Shown piece by piece: positions 10,066 to 21,632 of a DNA stretch of 64,000 bases (position 1 is the stretch's first letter; each line of letters opens with the position of its first letter). The notes below the pieces were generated by a model that was not told the origin of the DNA, ran no database searches, and saw only the letters and a list, made by a program, of their open reading frames with translations. Origin of the DNA: Pisolithus tinctorius (Eukaryota; Basidiomycota; Agaricomycetes; Boletales; Pisolithaceae); NCBI GenBank assembly GCA_024663395.1, contig JANFAH010000036.1, positions 62,001 through 126,000 of the forward strand, written 5' to 3'. The position numbers and the translations under genes were made by a program.

Positions 10066-12913
10066 CTGTCCCCAGTCAAGCTACAAGCTCTCCAGACTTT
10101 CATCAATGAAAATCTCACTACCAGTTTCATTTGTCTGACCTCTTCCCCCTATGCTGTGCTGGTCCTCTTCATTAAGAAGAAGGACAGCTCCATCCAGCTT
10201 TGTGTAGACTTCTGTGGCCTGAACAAAATCACCAAGAAAGACCACTACTCACTCCCACTCATCTCCAATCTCTTGGACTCACCAAGCCAAGCCAAAATCT
10301 ATACCAAGATTGATCTCTGGCATCTCATCCAGATTGCCCTGGGCAATGAATGGAAGGCTGCCTTCTGGACTCAGTACAGGTCCTATGGGTGGTTAGTGAT
10401 GCCCTTCAGCCTCACCAATGCCCTGGCCACTTTCCAGTGCTTCATCAATACTATCTTCATGGATATGCTAGATGTATGTGTGGTTGTCTACCTTGATGAC
10501 ATTTTGATCTACTCTGGAGATAAAGAGTCCCACAAGCAGCATGTCCAAGAAGTACTCTGCCAGCTTCAGCTTCACAGCCTTTATGTGAAGCCAGAGAAAT
10601 GTGAATTCCACTCAGACTCAGCAGAATATCTTGGCTTCCACCTCTCCCCTGCCAGCCTCACAATGTTGAAGGAAAAGGTCCAGACCATCTGTGATTGGCC
10701 TGAGCCTCACAAGGTCAAGGACCTACAATCTTTCCTCAGCTTTGCAAATTTCTATCACTGGTTTATCTTTAACTACTCGGACATTGTTGTACCTTTAACC
10801 TGGCTTACTCACAAAGGTGCCCCTTGGAACTTCTCTGAGGAGTGCCACTGGTCATTCAACAACCTCAAGGCCACCTTCATGACTGTGCCAGTCTTAACTC
10901 ACTTCATCCCCAGGGTCCCCATTACTGTGGAGACCAATGCATCAGACTATACCATCACCAGCATCCTGTCCATTACTTGTGGTGATGGCCAGATTAATCT
11001 GGTCACCTTCTACTCCTGGACTCTGACTGCCCTGGAGTTGAACTATGATACTCATGATAAGGAATTGCTTGCAATCTTTGAAGCATTCCAGACCTGGCAC
11101 CACTACCTTGAGGGCTCAGCCTCACCAGTTGATGTTGTCACTGACCACAAGAAATTAGAATACTTTTCTACCTCTAAGGTACTCACTTGCTGCCAAGCTC
11201 ACTGGTCTGAATTCTTCTCACAGTTCAATATGATAATCAGGTTCAGGCCTGGTAAGCTTGAGGCTAAGCCTGACACTCTAACTAGATGATGGGACATCTA
11301 CTCCAACAAGGGGGATAGTAGCTATGCCCAAGTGAACCTGCAGAGCCTGAGACCAGTCTTCACCCAAGAGTAACTAGTGGTCTCCCTCCATGCCACTTAT
11401 CTTGAGTACCCAGTCTTACAGGCAGTTGCACTAATGGATATAGAGAAGCTCCATAATGATATCCTGACCACACTACCAGATGACCCAGTCTCACAAATCC
11501 ACTTTTCCAACATGTCTGATCCCTGGTGGTCAGTAGATGACACCAGTTTCCTTCAGCTTGATGGAAGAATCTATGTGCTGGACTCAAATGACCTTCACCT
11601 TAGGATCTTGCACCTCAAGCATGACCACCCCCTGTCTGGCCACTTTGGCCAGAACCACACTTTAGAACTCATCTGGCATGAGTATACCTGGCCTGGCCTC
11701 AGGACCTTTGTCAAAGACTATGTCCAGTCTTGCATGGCCTGTGCTTGGGCTAAGGTTCCCTGCCACCAGCCTTACAGCCTCCTCAAGCAACTTCTGGTGC
11801 CAGAGAGACCATGGAATTCCATCTCTATGGATTTCATTGAGCGACTCCTGGCCTCATCCAGCTTCATGGCCATCCTCATTGTAGTTGACCAGCTTTCCAA
11901 GCAGGCCATCTTCATCCCCACCCATGACACCATCACAGCCCCAGAACTCATCAAACTCTTCCTATTCCATGTCTTTTCAAAGCATGGAGTGCCAGCCCAT
12001 GTAACCTCAGACTGAGGCTTGGAGTCCATGTCTCACTTCTTCTGGTCACTTGGTAAGGCCTTAGATATGCACTTACACTTCACCTTGGGCTACCACCCTG
12101 AGGGCAATGGCCAGACTGAGTGGCCAGACTGAGCAGACTAACCAGACACTGGAACAGTACCTCTGAGTCTACTGTAACTATCAACAGGACAACTGGGCCA
12201 ACCTACTACCTCTGGCTGAGTTCACTTACAACAATGCCCCTAGCGCCACTACTGGTGTCTTCCCTTTCTTTGCTAATAAGGGCTACCACCCCAATATCTT
12301 GGTGTACCTGGAGCACAACCTTACCTCCACTCAGGCTTGTGATTATGTGGTCAACTTAGACTTGCTGCATCAATACCTATGTGAGGAGTTGACCCTTGCT
12401 CAACAATGATACCAAGGACTGGCCAATGCTAAATGTATGCTGGCCCCAGACTTTAAGGTTGGTGATCAAGTGTATGTTAAAGCCAAATACTTCCAGTCAA
12501 CTTGGCCCTCCAAGAAGCTCTCAGAAAAGAACCTTGGGCCATACCTGGTCATAGCTCAGGCCAGTACCCACTCATTCACTCTGCACCTGCCAGACTCAAT
12601 GTGCACAGTCCATCCAGTCTTCCATGTGTCCCAACTCAAGCCAGCCATCCCTAACACCATCCTGAACTGGACTCAGCCACCACCCCCACCAGTCAAGGTT
12701 GATGGTGAGCTAGAGTTTGAGGTAGCCAAAATCCTTGACTCCAAGGTCAACCAGCATCACTGGTGTTGGCTTCAATACCTAGTCTGGTGGACTGGCTATG
12801 AAGGGACTGAAGAAGAGACCACTTGGGTACTCACCACTGAGCTAGACAATGCTTCTGAACTTGTACAAGAGTTCCACTCTTGCTATCCTGGTAAACCCAG
12901 CCCATACCAATGA
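10066..12913 (+). pseudogene. pol: Gypsy G1 pol, right part (RT to chromodomain), decayed
   Basis: Reverse transcriptase and RNase H are nearly open from 10156 to 11289 (YLDDILIYSGD kept). A short deletion removes the residues before the HLIQIA block, and the RNase H motif ETDAS has become ETNAS, losing a catalytic Asp. Stops: TGA 11287-11289, TAA 11371-11373 (CAA in G2), TGA 12013-12015. The first and last are at the same codons as G2 stops. A 13-bp tandem duplication near 12107-12132 shifts the integrase frame. The zinc domain (CMACAWAK) and chromodomain (WLQYLVWWTGYEG, about 12760-12800) remain readable. CpG is nearly absent. Confidence 0.88.
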
Positions 12914-13099
12914 GGACTAGTCTCAACCAGCCTCAACTTCTTTCCTGTTTCTCTACCAGTATCTAGTTTCCCTTGATCCCTTACTTACCTTATTTCCCTT
13001 TTTTCTTGTTTCTCTTACTTTACTACACAAGACTGAAGACTGGGCATTGGACTGAACATTGGCAAAAAAGGAAGAATAACAAGCCCCTACACTAGGTTA

Positions 13100-14161
13100 C
13101 TACTCAGCCTCAGACATGGGTTCATCTCCCCCCTCAGCCTCCTCTTCCTCACCCTTGGCCTGCAACCACTCTGCTTCCTCATGCAGTTCTTTGAGGTTGA
13201 GTTCAGATGAACCCAAGTCTGATGGGGAGACTGGCATCCTGTACCCATACAATTCATCCAGAATCACTTTGAGGGCATCAGTGATCTGGCCCAAGTTGGT
13301 GACCACAGTTTTGTGCAGGTCATAGAGGCTAGCCAGGTTGTTGGCTATCATCCCCATGGTGTTGATCAGTCATTCAAGCTTCTCATCTAGGCTAAAAGGG
13401 TACCCCACACTGGCCTTGCTCTGCTCCCACCAGCTTTGGGTTCATTGAGGACCAGCACCTCAAGTGGTTTTGACTTCACCCATTTCTTCTGGCTTGGCCC
13501 AGGCTCAGGTGACTCCTTGTTGGCCTTCTGTTTCTTCCCCTTGTCAACTTTCCTGCCAGCCTTTAGACTGGCCTTGGCATCCTTGCCATCACCAGGCCAC
13601 TAGCACTTACCCTTGGACTGGTTGCACCATATGCAGGCAACTTGCTTTTTATTACCATCTACAAGGAACTCACAGATGGTTTTGGCCCAGGCACAATGGG
13701 TACAGCTAAAAAGGATGTTAATAGGAAGATGCACAAGGTTGGAAGGGTACTCACCTGGGGTCCATCACCACCTTTTTCACCTCTCCACTGGCCTCATTAC
13801 CCCCAGTTCCAGCCTCATCACCCTTCCCAGCCTCAGCCTTATGTTTTTGCTCAGCCTCCTTTTCCTCCTCAGCCCTGCACCTTTCCTCCTCCTCATGTGC
13901 CCTCTCCTCTTCAGCCTTGTGTGCTGCCCTCTTGGCCTCAACCCACACTCTCTCTATTCTTTCAGCCTCCAGCTGTGCCTGCTCCTCCAGCTGGGCTTGC
14001 TCAGCTGCCATATGCCACTTCCTCTCTTTAGCCTTGGCCCTCATTGTCTCCTCTTTGTCATCAGTGTCATACTTGATGGCATTGTCTGACACCTGGGACC
14101 AGTTGATAGGGACCCAGCCTTTGTTGCTGTTGGTCATGATGGTTGGCCTCAAGTTGGACAT
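13100..14161 (-). pseudogene. Antisense coiled-coil/Zn2Cys6-like gene of G1, decayed copy
   Basis: Homologue of the G2 antisense gene at the same place and orientation. Exon 1 is 14161-13755 (ATG-Ser-Asn start; the block AIKYDTDDKEETMRAKAKER is kept). The intron, 13754-13706, is again exactly 49 nt with a GTGAGT donor and TTTTTAG acceptor. Exon 2 keeps all six cysteines with identical spacing (CTHC...C, then CIWC...C). It is broken by TAG at 13600-13602 right after the sixth Cys, by one CGA-to-TGA change, and by indels (spliced length not divisible by three). Conserved splice sites and cysteines in a diverged copy support the gene model. Confidence 0.72.
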
Positions 14162-14300
14162 GATGAGATGGAATGCAGAAGAAAGAAGCAAAGGGTTTAG
14201 CAAGCCACAAGTACCATTTTTTTGAACTCAGACCCAAGTTCAGACTCAGCCTACCACTCTCACAGGGGTCTCATGGGTTTGACCCCTAAGAGGGGGATAC

Positions 14301-14801
14301 TGTCATAGTTGCCCCACAACTCCAGCTGGACTCAGTCTTGCACTCATTCAGTCCAGCCTTGGCCTCACCAATCCTTTATCCCCAGATAGTCTAGCATGGT
14401 AAACACTGCTTTGCAGTGTGTGTCACTTCAGTTGAACCCTGCCTGGCCATGTCCCCAGTCTGCCCTGCCCCAGTCTCTGTTACCTTAGTCATACCTTACT
14501 AATACTAGTCTTACCAATCATCTTAGCAATCCTTGTGAGACCAGCATTACTGGTCTCCAGTATATAAACCCATAGATACTCAGCTTGTACTCTCCAGTCT
14601 GAAATCAATTAAGTTCTATCTGTAACTCTCATCTTGGCCTCAGACTCAGACTGAAACCCATGCAAGGGAACAGCACTGCATCCTCAGTCCCTAAGTTCAA
14701 TCAGTCCACCTTCTGTATCTCTTCCCCTGACCCCAACCCCTCAGCCTCATGCCCACTTCAGTCTCTGGTCTGGCCTCAACCTGGACTTTACAAATTTGAC
14801 A
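14301..14801 (+). repeat. 3' LTR of Gypsy G1
   Basis: It begins TGTCATAGTT and ends TTTGACA, preceded by the same purine tract as G2 (ends 14300). It aligns with the G2 LTRs but is strongly CpG-depleted and shorter around the TATA region. Directly after it lies minus-strand Copia C2 sequence cut inside the RT domain, so G1 most likely inserted into C2; the other side is outside the window. Confidence 0.88.
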
Positions 14802-16264
14802 GATGGCCTCAATGTAAGACTGCTGTGACAATGATATGGTGTGGGCTTCTCTATTCCATGTCACCTTCATTCTGAGTAGCCAACTGATGGGCCCTAGGTC
14901 AGAGATTTTGAAATGAGTGCTGATCTCCTCTTTGAACAAGTGGATTAATGATGGGGAACTGCCTGTTATAGTGCAGTCATTGACATGGCTGGTGAGAATG
15001 AGGATTTCTGATCTGATGCAACCATAGAATACTCCCCAGACTGCATGTGCTCTAGTGAGTCCAAGATCTGCAAGGGTGGTGCACAGCTTCTGGTACCACT
15101 GAAGTGTGCCTTGTTTTGAGCCATACAGTGTGACATTTAGCTTCCCAACTGGGCAGGAAATTTTCCACCCTATGGTGTAGCCCTCAGGGAGCTCCATGTA
15201 GATATCTTTGCCATCTCCAAGTTTGCCATTGAGGAATGCTGAGTGGAAATCAAAGATGTCAATATCCCAGTCATCACATGTGGAAATTGTGAGTATGGTA
15301 CATAGTGATGTGAGTCTGGCAATGGGAGCATATGTTTTGTCATAGTCAATGCCCTGTATCTGAGAGTAGCCCTCAGCAGCTAGGTGGGCCTTTTACTTCT
15401 AAATTTCTCCAGCAGCATTGCATTTGATCTTGAAGACCCATTTGCATCCTACAATGTTTGCACCTTTTGGGCACTTGATGACATCCCAGGTAAATGCTTC
15501 CTCTAGGCTCTTTAATTCCACATTTATACCATTTTGCCACTTTGGCCAGTCAGCTCAGGATATTGCCTCATGTACTGTAGATGGATCCAGCCCTTCAGCT
15601 TCAGCCATCCCTGCCACCATAGCATACACAATGTTAGTGTTGTCTTCATTGGCAGCTAGTTCTTCATCAAATATGTAGGTAGCATTCTCTTGGGATTTCA
15701 GGCTGTTAGGGTTGCTATCACTCTCTCAGAGTTCTTTTACAAAGTTGAGAGGGACATGTCCATCACAAGTTCCTTCACCTGCATGTAAGTGCCTCATATA
15801 GTCTGATTTGAAGCACTGGTGAGTGGAATGACAAGGTTGAGGTGTTTCAGAATTTTCTCTGGGTGGGTCTGGAATGGGCCTCAGAATTCCAAAGTTGCTT
15901 CTGTGGGTTGCTTGACTGTTTCCATGGCCTTGGAATTTCCTTGTGAGGCTTTGGAATTTCCTGCTCCCCCTTGAGTGGCACACCTGAAGGTACTGAGACT
16001 TCTTGGCACTCAAAAATGACACTTTATTCAATTCAAATTGCCCATGTGTCAGGCCAGTAGATGTGCACTCTCAGGGTCAAAACCTACCCAGTGTCCATCT
16101 TGGGCTCTCATATCTAGCTTTGAGCCAGAGGTGTCATGGACCTTGATGTGACATCCCCAGACCATGATCTTTGAGAGGTCAGGTGGTCTTTTTGTAGAGC
16201 AATTTGTAGGGGAGTTTTGGTGCCTAGACAGTGAGTTGATGAGTGGTTTTTTGAGCCAAGTCAC
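14802..16264 (-). pseudogene. Copia C2: integrase end and reverse transcriptase, minus strand
   Basis: Read on the minus strand, 16264-16050 holds the end of integrase (VHDTSGSKLDMRAQDGHWVGF). A degenerate linker follows, then reverse transcriptase at about 15230-14802 with YMELPEGYTIG, LYGSKQGTLQW and HVNDCTITGSS (the YVDD-type motif altered to HVND). The sequence ends abruptly at the G1 LTR, so the rest of RT and RNase H are missing from the window. Frame breaks occur throughout. The 5' half of the element continues at 21633-23117 beyond the C1 insertion. Confidence 0.82.
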
Positions 16265-16725
16265 TGTTGATGTGCATTAATTATATTTCTTACACTGGTA
16301 ATATCTTACACAAGCACAGTCATTTCAGCACATTGTTTTTCCTTTGTGCACCTCAGTCTTCTCCCAATAGAAGCCTGAGGTGAGGTTCCTTATTATGAGT
16401 TACAGCTATCTTACTGAAGCTATTTAGTATCTTCTTTTATTAGGTTAGTTGTACCTCAGTCTTCTCCCAATAGAAGCCTGAGGTGAGGTTCCTTATTATG
16501 AGTTACAGCTATCTTACTGAAGCTATTTAGTATCTTCTTTTATTAGGTTAGTTGTACCTCAGTCTTCTCCCAATAGAAGCCTGAGGTGAGGTTCCTTATT
16601 ATGATCTTACTGAAGCTATTTAGTATCTTCTTTTATTAGGTTAGTTGTACCTCAGTCTTCTCCCAATAGAAGCCTGAGTATCTTCTTTTATTAGTCTGTC
16701 ATTACTTGGAAACACCCCTTCAGAA
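16265..16725 (+). repeat. 5' LTR of C1 with internal tandem repeats
   Basis: The LTR is 461 bp and contains four copies (the last partial) of a 103/103/93-bp unit, starting at hairpins 16351, 16454, 16557 and 16650. The 3' LTR has only two such units, which explains its shorter length of 265 bp. Each unit opens with the hairpin CCTCAG...CTGAGG and closes with TAGGTTAG. Confidence 0.9.
16351..16680 (+). repeat. Tandem hairpin-bearing units in the C1 LTR
   Basis: Each unit starts with a 30-nt hairpin (CCTCAG-T-CTTCT, loop CCCAAT, AGAAG-C-CTGAGG), followed by a TTATTATGAG/CTTACTGAAG spacer and TTTTATTAGGTTAG. Periods are 103, 103 and 93 bp. The 3' LTR carries the same unit at 21449-21478 and an altered one at 21552-21580. 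Confidence 0.88.
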
Positions 16726-16737
16726 GGTTATGAGCCC
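16726..16737 (+). promoter_or_regulatory. Primer-binding site of C1 (initiator tRNA-Met anticodon half)
   Basis: GGTTATGAGCCC is the exact complement of the anticodon arm GGGCUCAUAACC of fungal initiator tRNA-Met, not of a tRNA 3' end. Copia of Drosophila is known to prime with such a tRNA-half. The same site directly follows the 5' LTRs of C3 and C4. Confidence 0.8.
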
Positions 16738-16804
16738 CACCCAGCTCTAACCACTGCAGCTTTAATTCAAGTTGCTCTCTAGTTCTACAAGGTCATGCTA
16801 AACA

Positions 16805-19800
16805 ATGTTGAATCCAACTCCATCTATTTCAGTTGCCCCTCAGATGGGTCCCTCTACTGCTACAGTCACTACTCTGTCATCATCTAGCAAGGTTGCCACT
16901 CCCTCGAGTTGGCTCTACAATATTCCATCTCTTGCAGATGATGGAGGAAACTTTCAAATGTGGAAGTTTCATGTACAGAAGGTTCTTGAGATTCGAGGCT
17001 TGTGGGAGGTGGTTGGTGGCTCAGCCATGAAGGCTCCAGATGCTACCACTCACCCAGGTGAGCATGTGGAGTGGATGATGAAAGATAGAGAAGCCAGTGT
17101 GCAGATTACCCTGACACTCAAGGATGAGCCTCTGAGTGGGGTCATGTATGTGAAAACTGTGTCAGAGACCTGGAAGCACCTTAGCAAACAGTACAAGGGC
17201 AAAGGGAAACAGACAATTGCCTACCTCATTGGAGAACTTTTTTGCAGAACTCTTGTCGATGATAGCCTGATGGAGACACAGCTAAATGCAATGCGACAGA
17301 AGGTGCTCATACTGAACTCACTTGGACAGACTCTCAATGAGTCACTGGTTGCAATTGCAATGGTGATCTCCTTACCTGCTTCATACTCGGTCCTTCGAGC
17401 CATTCTCATGTCAACAAATGACAAGTTGACTGTGGACTCTGTAATCTTGCAAGTCCTCATAGAGGAGAGGATGTGCCAGGGCTTGCAGGGTCACTCAGCC
17501 CTCACAGCCAGAACTGGTGCAAAGTCAAAGTCCAAAGGGAAAGGGAAGGAAAAGTCAAAGATAAAGTGCTACAACTGCAAGGAGGTTGGGCATACAAAGA
17601 ACAACTGCCCAAGCCTGAAAAAGAAGGCAGATGACAAGAAGACTTCATCCTCATCAGAGAAGAAAGAGAAGGGAGTAGACAAGGCTGACCTCACAGCAAA
17701 GGTCGCCCAGATAGTTGAGGATCCAGCTCTTTGGCTGTTCATGGCACATGCAAGTCCAGAAACCAGCCCCTCAGAGTGGGTGGTAGACTCAGGTGCATCA
17801 GCACATATGTGCTGCCAGTGGTGGTGGTTTGCCACATTTAGGGTCTTGGAACCATCGCAACTGGTTGTTATCAGTGATGGGAGATCCATCATGGCAGTAG
17901 GGAAGGGCCAGATCAAACTCAACATGCAGGGGACTTGTAGTGGGGGTGGATGAACTATTCTATGGGACATCTACTATGTTCCAGCCTTGGACACAAATCT
18001 GGTGTCAGTTCCATCCCTCACATCTCAAGGTCTCCAAGTGACATTCAAAGGAAATGTCTGCAAGGTGCTTGCAGGAAACAAGGTTGCAGCAGTTGCAGAG
18101 AAACACAAGTCATTGTATGTCCTGGACATGACAGTGGTCTCAGGCAGTCACTCTGCTTATATAGTCAGTGACCCAGGAAGACTCAATGCATCAGAACCAC
18201 TTACAGCCCTTGCGAGCTGTGTTGTCACATTGAAGGCATCTCTTGCCACCTGGCACTGCTGCCTTAGACATTCAAACATCAGGAATGTACTGAAACTGCT
18301 GGATAAGGATATGGTTGCTGGGATGGAGATAGCAGGACCTCGCAGTCATGAGACCCATGGCTGCAAGGGCTGTCTTGAAGGGAAGCAACATTGGAATCCT
18401 ATACCACAAAGGTCAGACATGGAGAACCCAAAGGTTCTGCATCAGACATACTCAGATGTCTGTGGTCTGATGGAAACTCTTGTGCATACTGGACACAGGT
18501 ACTTCATAACCTTCATTGATGGGAGGTTGCACCATCTTGTGGTCAAACTGCTGAAGTCGAAGGACGAGGTCCTCAGAATGACCAAAGAATACTTTGCATG
18601 AGCTGAAACTGAAACTGGGGAGAAGGCAAACTACCTTTGGACAGATGGTGGAGGTGAGTATTGCTCACGAGAGTTTGATGCCTACTTGAAGTCAAAAGGA
18701 GTGCATCATGAAAAAACCAATGTGTACACACCTCAGGAAAATGGAGTGTCAGAGTGCATGAACCATACCCTGGTTGAATGCATGAGGGCCATGCTAAGCA
18801 ATGCTGGACTCCACAACAAGTATTGGGGAGATGCTATACTACATGTGACCCATATTCTAAACTGACTGCTGACATGAGCTATCCAACAGCAAGTAACTCC
18901 ATATGAGGCCTACACTGGAAATAAACTGACCATCTCCCATTTGCAGGTCTTTGGATGTGTCACCCATGTTCATGTTCCAGAGGAAAAATGTCAGAAACTT
19001 GATGCAAAATTGCTTGAATGTACTCACCTTGGGTTCACAGAAAATTGCAAGGCCTATGTGTGCCTGCACCAAGCAAGTGGTCAAATTGTCGAGTCTCAGG
19101 ATGTTGTGTTTGATGAGGGTTACAGCAAGCAGCCTACTCATGTCACATTTGGTTGGAGTGAGCTGGTAGCAAAGGAAATGGTGCAGTCAGTCACAAACAT
19201 GCAGACAGCCAGTGGGCAAGTGAAGCTTACCACACAGGAGGATGAGGGAGGCTCAGACAAGGTGGGGGAAATGACAGATCAACCCCAGGTTGAGTCTACA
19301 GGTCCAGCATGGCAGTCCAATGCCACAGTGAGCCAGGGAGGTGCTTCGATGGGTCATGATCAAGGACGATCAATGCTCAAGCCCACAGAGGCTGAAAATA
19401 AGCCAAATCAGGCAGACGAGCAAAGTTCTGGGGTAGAAATGCCTAGAACTCACCCAGAAATCTCCCAGAGGGCGAATCGAACGACAGTGAGACATCCTAT
19501 GATGTCCAGAGGTCCTCCAGTGCCATATCCACAGCCAGTACCATCTGCTGAGGTCAGGAGATCCTCTAGGGCCAGAAAGGCTCCAGTTTGAGATGTCAAC
19601 CCAAGATATTTCATCAATGCTTACCAGAGGTTGACATTGACGAGGGAAAAGGGCCAGGGGAATGCTGAGAGAGATGACAGAAGGGCAGAGGTTCATGGTG
19701 GGGGTGTGGCTGAGCACGAGGTTGAGGTGCAGTGGTCAGGCAAAAGCACTGACTCAGATCAACAAGACCACACAGCTTACCAAGCAAGCTCTGCATGTGA

Positions 19801-21340
19801 CGACAAGCCTACAACATTCAAGGATGCTGTAAATCACCCTGATGGCAATTGTTGGTATGCAGCTATGGTAGACAAGCTGAATATGTTTCAGAAGCTCAGG
19901 CTGTATGAGGAGGTTCAACAGCCCTCAGATCGAAAGATCATCAATTTGAAATGGGTATACAAAGTAAAGCGAGGACCGATGGGCAACATTGAGAAGTACA
20001 AGGTGCATCTCATTGCTAGGGGGTTCACTCAAGTTCACAGAGTGGACTATACTGATACTTTTGCCCCCATTGCAAAGTCTACTACTATTTGAATCTTGCT
20101 TGCTCTCACAGCCAAGTATGACCTTGAGTTACACCAAATGGATGTCAAGTCAGCCTTCCTGAATGGAAAACTGGACAAAGAAGTCTTCCTTCGACCCCCT
20201 CCCAGGTTCCATACATCTGTGGATGTAGTTTGGCACCTTCACCATGCCCTTTATGGCCTAAAACAAGCTCTGAAGGCTTGGTATACCCGCTTGAGGGAAG
20301 TTTTTGAAGCCCTAGGCTTTGTGTGCAGCAATGCAGACCACAGTTTGTTCTACAAATTCGAAAGTGGAGTTCTGATTATAGTCACTGTCTATGTGGATGA
20401 TAAACTCATCTTGTCGAAGAGCTGTGATGCTATTGACTGGCTCAAGACTCAGCTCTCCTCAGAGTATGACCTATCAGATTTGGGTGAGGCATGATGGATC
20501 TTAGGAATGGAGATCATCCGAGACCATGATAAAGGAGAAATTGAGCTCTCACAGAAAAGATATGTCAAGTCTATACTCCAGCGCTTCAGGTTGCAGGATA
20601 TGCACCCTGTGGGTACACCTATTGAACCCAGTCTCAAACTTGAGAAAATTGATCAGGCCGAGTTGGATGTTGCATGCTATCAGAGTACTCTCAGAGCCCT
20701 GATGTATGTTATGTTGGATACTCGACCTGACCTTGCCTATGCAGTGGGCATCCTTAGCAGGCATGCAGCGACTCTGGGTGAGCACCACTGGGTGGCCCTC
20801 AAAAGAGTCTACCACTACCTTTGAGGGACTGCTGCCTTGTGTCTCTGCTACTCTGTGGCATCAGGACCCACTCCAGCTGGGTATGCTGATGTTGACTGGG
20901 CATCTGATGTGAATGATTGACATTCCATCACTGGCTATGCTTTCATCCTATGTGGTGGTGCAGTGAGCTGGTCATCAAAGAAGCAAACCTCTGTTGCCCT
21001 TTTGAGCACTGAGGCCAAGTATATGGCTGTTTTGGCAGCCACAAAAGAAGCTATTTGGATCCACACACTGCTTGGTGAAATAGACATGGCTGCACAAGCT
21101 GACCCCACCCCTCTCCATGTCAACAATCAATCAGCAATTTCATTGGCAAAAAATGCGATGTTTCATGACTGTACAAAACACATTTCCATTTGCCATCACT
21201 TCATTCGAGAGAAGATCAAGTCAGGGGACATCTCCATGGTGTACTTGCCTACAAATGAGCAGTTGGCAGATGTCTTAACCAAAGGACTCTCTAGAGATAA
21301 GCACATTCATTTTTCTGTTGGCTTAGGTGTTACTTATTGA
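16805..21340 (+). pseudogene. gag-pol: C1 gag-pol polyprotein, one frame with nine TGA stops
   Basis: All Copia domains lie in a single frame from the ATG at 16805 with no frameshift. Gag holds the zinc knuckle CYNCKEVGHTKNNC (about 17567-17610), followed by protease VVDSGASAHMC (about 17780) and the pre-integrase domain (about 18240-18400). Integrase (about 18430-18900) keeps the YTPQENGVSE block. Reverse transcriptase has DVKSAFLNGKLD and VYVDDKLIL (about 20140-20410), and RNase H ends the frame (about 20900-21200, LLSTEAKYMA). Stops are TGA at 17951, 18599, about 18862, about 18874, 19589, 20090, 20492, 20822 and about 20918, each where Arg is expected. Gag and pol fused in one frame is usual for Copia. 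Confidence 0.88.
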
Positions 21341-21362
21341 GATATTCACTGTTGAGTGGGCA

Positions 21363-21627
21363 TGTTGATGCACATTAATTATATTTCTTACACTGGTAAT
21401 ATCTTACATAAGCACAGTCATTTCAGCACATTGTTTTTCCTTTGTGCACCTCAGTCTTCTCCCAATAGAAGCCTGAGGTGAGGTTCCTTATTATGAGTTA
21501 CAGCTATCTTACTGAAGCTATTTAGTATCTTCTTTTATTAGGTTAGTTGTAGTTCAGTCTTCTCCCAATAGAAGCCTGAGTATCTTCTTTTATTAGTCTG
21601 TCATTACTCAGAAACACCCCTTCAGAA
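21363..21627 (+). repeat. 3' LTR of C1
   Basis: Begins TGTTGATGCAC and ends CTTCAGAA, followed by GTCAC. It has two hairpin units against four in the 5' LTR. A purine-rich GAGTGGG run precedes it. Confidence 0.9.
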
Positions 21628-21632
21628 GTCAC

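Larger units (their letters stand above)
16265..21627 (+). mobile_element. Copia C1: complete Ty1/Copia structure, defective coding
   Basis: This 5363-bp element has LTRs at 16265-16725 and 21363-21627 and the target duplication GTCAC (16260-16264 and 21628-21632). The LTRs begin TGTTGATG and end CAGAA, not CA. The primer site GGTTATGAGCCC abuts the 5' LTR and a purine run abuts the 3' LTR. One long gag-pol frame spans the interior. It is inserted in the integrase region of C2. Confidence 0.92.
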
